Of a stretch of DNA of 64,000 bases, positions 45,691-64,000 are shown in pieces. Positions within the stretch are counted from its first letter, which is position 1; every line of letters starts with the position of its first letter. A program made the position numbers and the translations under genes. The DNA comes from Artemia franciscana (lineage: Eukaryota; Arthropoda; Branchiopoda; Anostraca; Artemiidae), in NCBI RefSeq assembly GCF_032884065.1, contig NC_088863.1, positions 62,069,512 through 62,133,511 of the forward strand, written 5' to 3'. A model generated the notes under the pieces. It did not search any database and had not been told where the DNA came from. It saw nothing but the letters and a program-made list of their open reading frames with translations.

Positions 45691-46263
45691 ATTTCTATAA
45701 TATAAAGCAGCGAATCCACTATCAAATCAATTTAATGAATAGTCACAAGTAATATTTCAAGGAATCACGCATAGTAAAAGTTTAGCACCATCAATTTAAT
45801 CTTACAGAGTCAAAATCCGTTGAAAATTGCGCGGAACTAAATAGCACAATAGACGGGGCTGTTAGAATGGGGCTGGATTCAACTACGAGATAGAGCATCC
45901 TGGCTGGGAGGGAGGTGGAGGGACAGGATCAGCAACATCAGTGATACAGCCTGCTGAAAAGAGCCAAATATATATGAAATACACCTTAGTCCACGCAAAA
46001 GCTGTTTATAACTATACTGTTGTCGGCTGCAGCAGCTCATTGCTGATATTCTTGGTAAAAGCTTGATCACCAGTACTTAATTTTATGTTTGGGTAATTTT
46101 TGTTTTCTTTTTGATTATTTAGGGTGTAATATTTTCAATTTATCCAAGTAGTATCTTCAGTAAATCGTAACTTTTCTTCAGTAGCACTCTAATAAAATTC
46201 TCGCCCCATCCCAAATAAAAAATGCTGGCACTACGACCCTGGTTATAACCCTTAAGGTGTTTG
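45691..46263. other. Spacer shared with block A, no gene
   Basis: Equivalent of 2,121-2,687 with only scattered base differences. It shows that the duplication of the zinc-finger block includes this flank. It is not present upstream of the later array units. Confidence 0.6.
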
Positions 46264-47056
46264 ATTATATATTGGCCCATAAGTTGGCATGGTATTCACA
46301 TGATGGTAAGAGAGCCAACCTTATTGATTATGCTATAATAAACCGAAGACTGACCGATAAACCAAAGCTATAATAAACCGAAGTTGCTTATGGTGTCTTT
46401 GAGAAGAGAATTAAGATTATAGCTAGGAATATTAGCGAAAAAAAAAATACGTTTAATAGAGAGGAGAAGGGGATTGTACAAGAATAATCTGAGTGACAGA
46501 TCATATGAAAACAAAACAAATGTTGTCAAAGTGGAGAAAGCTTTAAAATATCCACAAAGGAGTTGTGAAGTGGAGGCAATAGATAAAATTACCTTGGATC
46601 TGGAAGATGCAGCTAGATGGCATAATAGGAAAATATTGTACTGACATGTTAATAAATTGAGAGGGAGCAGTCAATCTGGACCTCTCCCAGTTAGATATAG
46701 GAATGGGGTCACAATTAATGATAAGGAAAGAGTTAAAGAGAGTTGGGGCGGGACATTTTGAGAATGGGTTAAACCGCGATACACTTGCACGAAAAGATAT
46801 AGAAGAAAATAAAAAAATTGTGATAACTTGGATGTGAATGAATATTTGTTTTGTCATGAAGAATTATCGGCAAAACTAACAGTAATAAAAAATAATAAGG
46901 CTCCAGGTACTGAAATTGTGGTAAATGATTTTCTTAAATGTGGTGGCTCTGAAGTTAGAAATAAGTTACTGAAGATTATGAATATGATTTTTGAAAAAGC
47001 TGAAGAACCGATTTTGGGAAAACCTGACAACCACCAGAGAGCAGAGCTCGTAAGGT
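46264..47056 (+). mobile_element. LINE remnant, copy B
   Basis: Same endonuclease/RT remnant as at 2,688-3,480, with the same breaks plus a few private changes, including four extra bases (GTGA) at about 46,491. It ends at the same inverted repeat (47,066-47,092). Both copies therefore descend from one already dead insertion. Confidence 0.8.
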
Positions 47057-47497
47057 TGGGTGTATCTTTTGGCTAATTATGTTAGCCAAAAGTGGGCATC
47101 CATCCATAGTAGCCAAAAGTTTGAAAAGCGTTTTAAATTAGAAGAAAAACAAGTCAACAAATGTTGTTATTCTAAAAGAATAAAAAATCCTGAGTGGCAT
47201 GGGTATACCATTTTCACTTCATATTCCAAAAATATCATTACCGAATTTCTTTTGTTAAAGGTTCACGCAATCTCTATAAAAAAAAAGAAAAACAAGAAAA
47301 AAAAGATGAAAAAATTTTTAAGTTCAGTTCAGAACTCCTAAATTGTTATATGAACTGCAAAAATATTTGTGGTGTCCGAGCAATAATTTAAATTTTAAAT
47401 TCCAACTAGAAAAATACCTGTAAATTTTAAATTATTTTTTTTTGTTAGATAAAACAAACTCGAAACGTGATTAAGCTTACAAGTTTAACCCTCTAGG

Positions 47498-49601
<2,104 letters not shown>

Positions 49602-50670
49602 AATCCAAGATGCAACAGTAGCTAGTAACCTAGAGTTGGCTTCAATTGAGATGCAATAGAAGCTATTAACCTAGTAAGGGATGATCACGTCCAGTGCTAA
49701 GAAATATAATAACCCATAACTCCTAAAAATAGAGTCAGATCTAAACAAGAAGTACAGTAGTAGAGCTTTCTTGTCTGAAACCCCTGTCTAAGAAACTTAG
49801 CGTCCATTGGCTTGAACAACAAAGGAGATATGTTGGCTGGAAAATCAAGACTGACATATATCTGTTATAATCTGAACTGTTTTGTGCAGTTCAAGGAAAG
49901 AACAGCCACTTCTAATGATAAAGGTTTCATTCAATGGGCTGTTGAAGCATTTAGAAATAAAAAAAATCACATTTTTTGGAGGTTTGTTAAAATCACATTT
50001 TTATTGGTAAATATAAATACTCATTTTATTCAACACAGGAGAAAGCCACAGGCTTGTAGCAGAATATTGAACCTATTTATGATACTATTTTATAAAATGA
50101 ACTCATATTCAAAAAATAAAGTCTCACAAAATATCCATGGGCATAGTTCAAGTAACAAACCTAAACAACTTAAGCAACAAAGGCTTTACATAAAATAATG
50201 TTGCAATAATATATTTCTAGTTCATTTGTTATTCAAAATTTGTTGTGGCTTCATGAAGATAGCTCTCAATTGTAAAAGTAGGTATTTGTATATTACATAT
50301 TTTATGTTAATCTATTTTAGTTTTTATATATTTTTGAATTATACTTTTTTGTTTCTAGTATGTTTTTTATATTAATTTCTTTTTTTTTGTCATGGCTGGC
50401 CAGTTTGGCTTTAGATCTTTTACAGATACTAAAAACAATACAATGACCCATGTGAAAAAATGATGTAACTTTGCTTTTTGAATGTCTAATAAATGTGACA
50501 TCACTCACATGATCTTTTCCTTTGTTATAAATTCAATTCATCTCACAGATTTTAGTGATTTCTCACTTCACCGAAATGTGTCAGTCTTGTATTCATAACA
50601 CTGACTCTGTATGATGATAATTCTATTGTGTGTGATGAAATTTGAAAACCATAGATATTTTTCAGTTGTT
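49602..50670. other. Tail of array unit 1
   Basis: Contains a 122-codon ATG frame (about 49,830-50,195; MLAGKSRLTYICYNL) with no known motif that is broken in copy A, so I do not call it a gene. An acceptor-like site reads TTTTTTGGAG here (no AG at the normal place). AATAAA lies at 50,488-50,493 and TATAAA at 50,526-50,531. Confidence 0.55.
50526..50531 (+). promoter_or_regulatory. TATA-like box ahead of array unit 2
   Basis: TATAAATT about 300 bases before the next zinc-finger ATG. Equivalent boxes lie 3,331 bases apart in every later tail. Unit 1 and copy A do not have it upstream. Promoter function is a guess. Confidence 0.3.
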
Positions 50671-50828
50671 AAATTGTTATATGAACTGCAAAAATATTTG
50701 TGGTGTCCGAGCAATAATTTAAATTTTAAATTCCAACTAGAAAAATACCTGTAAATTTTAAATTATTTTTTTTTGTTAGATAAAACAAACTCGAAACGTG
50801 ATTAAGCTTACAAGTTTAACCCTCTAGG

Positions 50829-52932
<2,104 letters not shown>

Positions 52933-54001
52933 AATCCAAGATGCAACAGTAGCTAGTAACCTAGAGTTGGCTTCAATTGAGATGCAATAGAAGCTATTAA
53001 CCTAGTAAGGGATGATCACGTCCAGTGCTAAGAAATATAATAACCCATAACTCCTAAAAATAGAGTCAGATCTAAACAAGAAGTACAGTAGTAGAGCTTT
53101 CTTGTCTGAAACCCCTGTCTAAGAAACTTAGCGTCCATTGGCTTGAACAACAAAGGAGATATGTTGGCTGGAAAATCAAGACTGACATATATCTGTTATA
53201 ATCTGAACTGTTTTGTGCAGTTCAAGGAAAGAACAGCCACTTCTAATGATAAAGGTTTCATTCAATGGGCTGTTGAAGCATTTAGAAATAAAAAAAATCA
53301 CATTTTTTGGAGGTTTGTTAAAATCACATTTTTATTGGTAAATATAAATACTCATTTTATTCAACACAGGAGAAAGCCACAGGCTTGTAGCAGAATATTG
53401 AACCTATTTATGATACTATTTTATAAAATGAACTCATATTCAAAAAATAAAGTCTCACAAAATATCCATGGGCATAGTTCAAGTAACAAACCTAAACAAC
53501 TTAAGCAACAAAGGCTTTACATAAAATAATGTTGCAATAATATATTTCTAGTTCATTTGTTATTCAAAATTTGTTGTGGCTTCATGAAGATAGCTCTCAA
53601 TTGTAAAAGTAGGTATTTGTATATTACATATTTTATGTTAATCTATTTTAGTTTTTATATATTTTTGAATTATACTTTTTTGTTTCTAGTATGTTTTTTA
53701 TATTAATTTCTTTTTTTTTGTCATGGCTGGCCAGTTTGGCTTTAGATCTTTTACAGATACTAAAAACAATACAATGACCCATGTGAAAAAATGATGTAAC
53801 TTTGCTTTTTGAATGTCTAATAAATGTGACATCACTCACATGATCTTTTCCTTTGTTATAAATTCAATTCATCTCACAGATTTTAGTGATTTCTCACTTC
53901 ACCGAAATGTGTCAGTCTTGTATTCATAACACTGACTCTGTATGATGATAATTCTATTGTGTGTGATGAAATTTGAAAACCATAGATATTTTTCAGTTGT
54001 T
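52933..54001. other. Tail of array unit 2
   Basis: Keeps the TTTTTTGGAG and AAATTTGTTG forms seen in unit 1. The rest matches the unit 1 tail, including the 122-codon frame and the AATAAA and TATAAA words. Confidence 0.55.
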
Positions 54002-54159
54002 AAATTGTTATATGAACTGCAAAAATATTTGTGGTGTCCGAGCAATAATTTAAATTTTAAATTCCAACTAGAAAAATACCTGTAAATTTTAAATTATTTT
54101 TTTTTGTTAGATAAAACAAACTCGAAACGTGATTAAGCTTACAAGTTTAACCCTCTAGG

Positions 54160-56263
<2,104 letters not shown>

Positions 56264-57332
56264 AATCCAAGATGCAACAGTAGCTAGTAACCTAGAGTTG
56301 GCTTCAATTGAGATGCAATAGAAGCTATTAACCTAGTAAGGGATGATCACGTCCAGTGCTAAGAAATATAATAACCCATAACTCCTAAAAATAGAGTCAG
56401 ATCTAAACAAGAAGTACAGTAGTAGAGCTTTCTTGTCTGAAACCCCTGTCTAAGAAACTTAGCGTCCATTGGCTTGAACAACAAAGGAGATATGTTGGCT
56501 GGAAAATCAAGACTGACATATATCTGTTATAATCTGAACTGTTTTGTGCAGTTCAAGGAAAGAACAGCCACTTCTAATGATAAAGGTTTCATTCAATGGG
56601 CTGTTGAAGCATTTAGAAATAAAAAAAATCACATTTTTTGCAGGTTTGTTAAAATCACATTTTTATTGGTAAATATAAATACTCATTTTATTCAACACAG
56701 GAGAAAGCCACAGGCTTGTAGCAGAATATTGAACCTATTTATGATACTATTTTATAAAATGAACTCATATTCAAAAAATAAAGTCTCACAAAATATCCAT
56801 GGGCATAGTTCAAGTAACAAACCTAAACAACTTAAGCAACAAAGGCTTTACATAAAATAATGTTGCAATAATATATTTCTAGTTCATTTGTTATTCAAAA
56901 TTTTTTGTGGCTTCATGAAGATAGCTGTCAATTGTAAAAGTAGGTATTTGTATATTACATATTTTATGTTAATCTATTTTAGTTTTTATATATTTTTGAA
57001 TTATACTTTTTTGTTTCTAGTATGTTTTTTATATTAATTTCTTTTTTTTTGTCATGGCTGGCCAGTTTGGCTTTAGATCTTTTACAGATACTAAAAACAA
57101 TACAATGACCCATGTGAAAAAATGATGTAACTTTGCTTTTTGAATGTCTAATAAATGTGACATCACTCACATGATCTTTTCCTTTGTTATAAATTCAATT
57201 CATCTCACAGATTTTAGTGATTTCTCACTTCACCGAAATGTGTCAGTCTTGTATTCATAACACTGACTCTGTATGATGATAATTCTATTGTGTGTGATGA
57301 AATTTGAAAACCATAGATATTTTTCAGTTGTT
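56264..57332. other. Tail of array unit 3
   Basis: First tail with TTTTTTGCAGG (56,635 on) and AAATTTTTTG (about 56,900). It also has a private AGCTGTCAATTG where all other tails have AGCTCTCAATTG. This private base shows that the unit is a real separate copy and not an assembly loop. Confidence 0.6.
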
Positions 57333-57490
57333 AAATTGTTATATGAACTGCAAAAATATTTGTGGTGTCCGAGCAATAATTTAAATTTTAAATTCCAACT
57401 AGAAAAATACCTGTAAATTTTAAATTATTTTTTTTTGTTAGATAAAACAAACTCGAAACGTGATTAAGCTTACAAGTTTAACCCTCTAGG

Positions 57491-59594
<2,104 letters not shown>

Positions 59595-60663
59595 AATCCA
59601 AGATGCAACAGTAGCTAGTAACCTAGAGTTGGCTTCAATTGAGATGCAATAGAAGCTATTAACCTAGTAAGGGATGATCACGTCCAGTGCTAAGAAATAT
59701 AATAACCCATAACTCCTAAAAATAGAGTCAGATCTAAACAAGAAGTACAGTAGTAGAGCTTTCTTGTCTGAAACCCCTGTCTAAGAAACTTAGCGTCCAT
59801 TGGCTTGAACAACAAAGGAGATATGTTGGCTGGAAAATCAAGACTGACATATATCTGTTATAATCTGAACTGTTTTGTGCAGTTCAAGGAAAGAACAGCC
59901 ACTTCTAATGATAAAGGTTTCATTCAATGGGCTGTTGAAGCATTTAGAAATAAAAAAAATCACATTTTTTGCAGGTTTGTTAAAATCACATTTTTATTGG
60001 TAAATATAAATACTCATTTTATTCAACACAGGAGAAAGCCACAGGCTTGTAGCAGAATATTGAACCTATTTATGATACTATTTTATAAAATGAACTCATA
60101 TTCAAAAAATAAAGTCTCACAAAATATCCATGGGCATAGTTCAAGTAACAAACCTAAACAACTTAAGCAACAAAGGCTTTACATAAAATAATGTTGCAAT
60201 AATATATTTCTAGTTCATTTGTTATTCAAAATTTTTTGTGGCTTCATGAAGATAGCTCTCAATTGTAAAAGTAGGTATTTGTATATTACATATTTTATGT
60301 TAATCTATTTTAGTTTTTATATATTTTTGAATTATACTTTTTTGTTTCTAGTATGTTTTTTATATTAATTTCTTTTTTTTTGTCATGGCTGGCCAGTTTG
60401 GCTTTAGATCTTTTACAGATACTAAAAACAATACAATGACCCATGTGAAAAAATGATGTAACTTTGCTTTTTGAATGTCTAATAAATGTGACATCACTCA
60501 CATGATCTTTTCCTTTGTTATAAATTCAATTCATCTCACAGATTTTAGTGATTTCTCACTTCACCGAAATGTGTCAGTCTTGTATTCATAACACTGACTC
60601 TGTATGATGATAATTCTATTGTGTGTGATGAAATTTGAAAACCATAGATATTTTTCAGTTGTT
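59595..60663. other. Tail of array unit 4
   Basis: TTTTTTGCAGG and AAATTTTTTG forms, with the common AGCTCTCAATTG. Indistinguishable by eye from the unit 5 tail. Confidence 0.55.
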
Positions 60664-60821
60664 AAATTGTTATATGAACTGCAAAAATATTTGTGGTGTC
60701 CGAGCAATAATTTAAATTTTAAATTCCAACTAGAAAAATACCTGTAAATTTTAAATTATTTTTTTTTGTTAGATAAAACAAACTCGAAACGTGATTAAGC
60801 TTACAAGTTTAACCCTCTAGG

Positions 60822-62925
<2,104 letters not shown>

Positions 62926-63994
62926 AATCCAAGATGCAACAGTAGCTAGTAACCTAGAGTTGGCTTCAATTGAGATGCAATAGAAGCTATTAACCTAGTA
63001 AGGGATGATCACGTCCAGTGCTAAGAAATATAATAACCCATAACTCCTAAAAATAGAGTCAGATCTAAACAAGAAGTACAGTAGTAGAGCTTTCTTGTCT
63101 GAAACCCCTGTCTAAGAAACTTAGCGTCCATTGGCTTGAACAACAAAGGAGATATGTTGGCTGGAAAATCAAGACTGACATATATCTGTTATAATCTGAA
63201 CTGTTTTGTGCAGTTCAAGGAAAGAACAGCCACTTCTAATGATAAAGGTTTCATTCAATGGGCTGTTGAAGCATTTAGAAATAAAAAAAATCACATTTTT
63301 TGCAGGTTTGTTAAAATCACATTTTTATTGGTAAATATAAATACTCATTTTATTCAACACAGGAGAAAGCCACAGGCTTGTAGCAGAATATTGAACCTAT
63401 TTATGATACTATTTTATAAAATGAACTCATATTCAAAAAATAAAGTCTCACAAAATATCCATGGGCATAGTTCAAGTAACAAACCTAAACAACTTAAGCA
63501 ACAAAGGCTTTACATAAAATAATGTTGCAATAATATATTTCTAGTTCATTTGTTATTCAAAATTTTTTGTGGCTTCATGAAGATAGCTCTCAATTGTAAA
63601 AGTAGGTATTTGTATATTACATATTTTATGTTAATCTATTTTAGTTTTTATATATTTTTGAATTATACTTTTTTGTTTCTAGTATGTTTTTTATATTAAT
63701 TTCTTTTTTTTTGTCATGGCTGGCCAGTTTGGCTTTAGATCTTTTACAGATACTAAAAACAATACAATGACCCATGTGAAAAAATGATGTAACTTTGCTT
63801 TTTGAATGTCTAATAAATGTGACATCACTCACATGATCTTTTCCTTTGTTATAAATTCAATTCATCTCACAGATTTTAGTGATTTCTCACTTCACCGAAA
63901 TGTGTCAGTCTTGTATTCATAACACTGACTCTGTATGATGATAATTCTATTGTGTGTGATGAAATTTGAAAACCATAGATATTTTTCAGTTGTT
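62926..63994. other. Tail of array unit 5
   Basis: Matches the unit 4 tail. The junction into a sixth unit (CAGTTGTTAAATTG) occupies the last bases of the window, so the array continues. Confidence 0.6.
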
Positions 63995-64000
63995 AAATTG

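Noticed and set aside
49812-50198. Open frame in every array tail as a second gene
   Set aside because: The longest version needs a TTG start. The ATG version has no motif and is broken in copy A. It persists only because the units are nearly identical.

Overview
The window is eukaryotic, and nearly everything recognisable in it is repeated. It is AT-rich, with long (AT)n runs, several Helitrons, fragments of two LINE types, an ankyrin/SOCS-box gene pair and C2H2 zinc-finger genes. No prokaryotic operon, rRNA, tRNA or CRISPR was seen. The mix of Helitron and LINE proteins suggests an arthropod, perhaps a crustacean; this is a low-confidence guess. No retroviral, LTR or Polinton-like element was recognised.

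Layout. 1-73 is a scrap of a zinc-finger unit. 180-1,969 is a minus-strand Helitron, followed by the 3' end of a plus-strand Helitron (to 2,120). 2,121-6,497 is zinc-finger block A: a spacer, a LINE endonuclease/RT remnant and a 364-residue C2H2 ORF followed by decayed fingers. 6,499-20,307 is a tandem duplication of a unit made of LINE tail, spacer, ankyrin/SOCS-box (ASB-like) gene and Helitron end. A first unit is collapsed (6.5-7.3 kb), the second is long (7,308-15,141), and the third (15,142 on) runs into a fuller composite Helitron (20,308-22,799). 22.8-33.8 kb is gene-poor, with small dispersed repeats and one LINE RT scrap. 33.8-41.7 kb is dominated by an unfamiliar non-coding family with long snapback (inverted-repeat) arms. 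41,884-44,764 is a Helitron with recognisable protein fragments, followed by another Helitron end to 45,690. 45,691-47,339 repeats the flank of block A. From 47,340 to the window edge there is a tandem array of five 3,331-bp zinc-finger units, and a sixth starts at the last bases.

How the parts relate. The zinc-finger array is young: five ORFs at exactly 3,331-bp spacing differ by only a few bases, and all share the same stop and the same decayed downstream fingers, so amplification followed truncation. Block A, 43.6 kb to the left, is another near-identical copy with its 3' end cut off. The two ASB-like copies have lost complementary parts: copy 1 keeps 14 ankyrin repeats but not the SOCS box, and copy 2 keeps the SOCS box but almost no ankyrin repeats. 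The Helitrons here are internally deleted and stacked, and their terminal C-rich segment forms the breakpoint of the ASB tandem duplication. The strongest candidates for something undescribed are the zinc-finger array with near-uniform recognition helices and the snapback repeat family.
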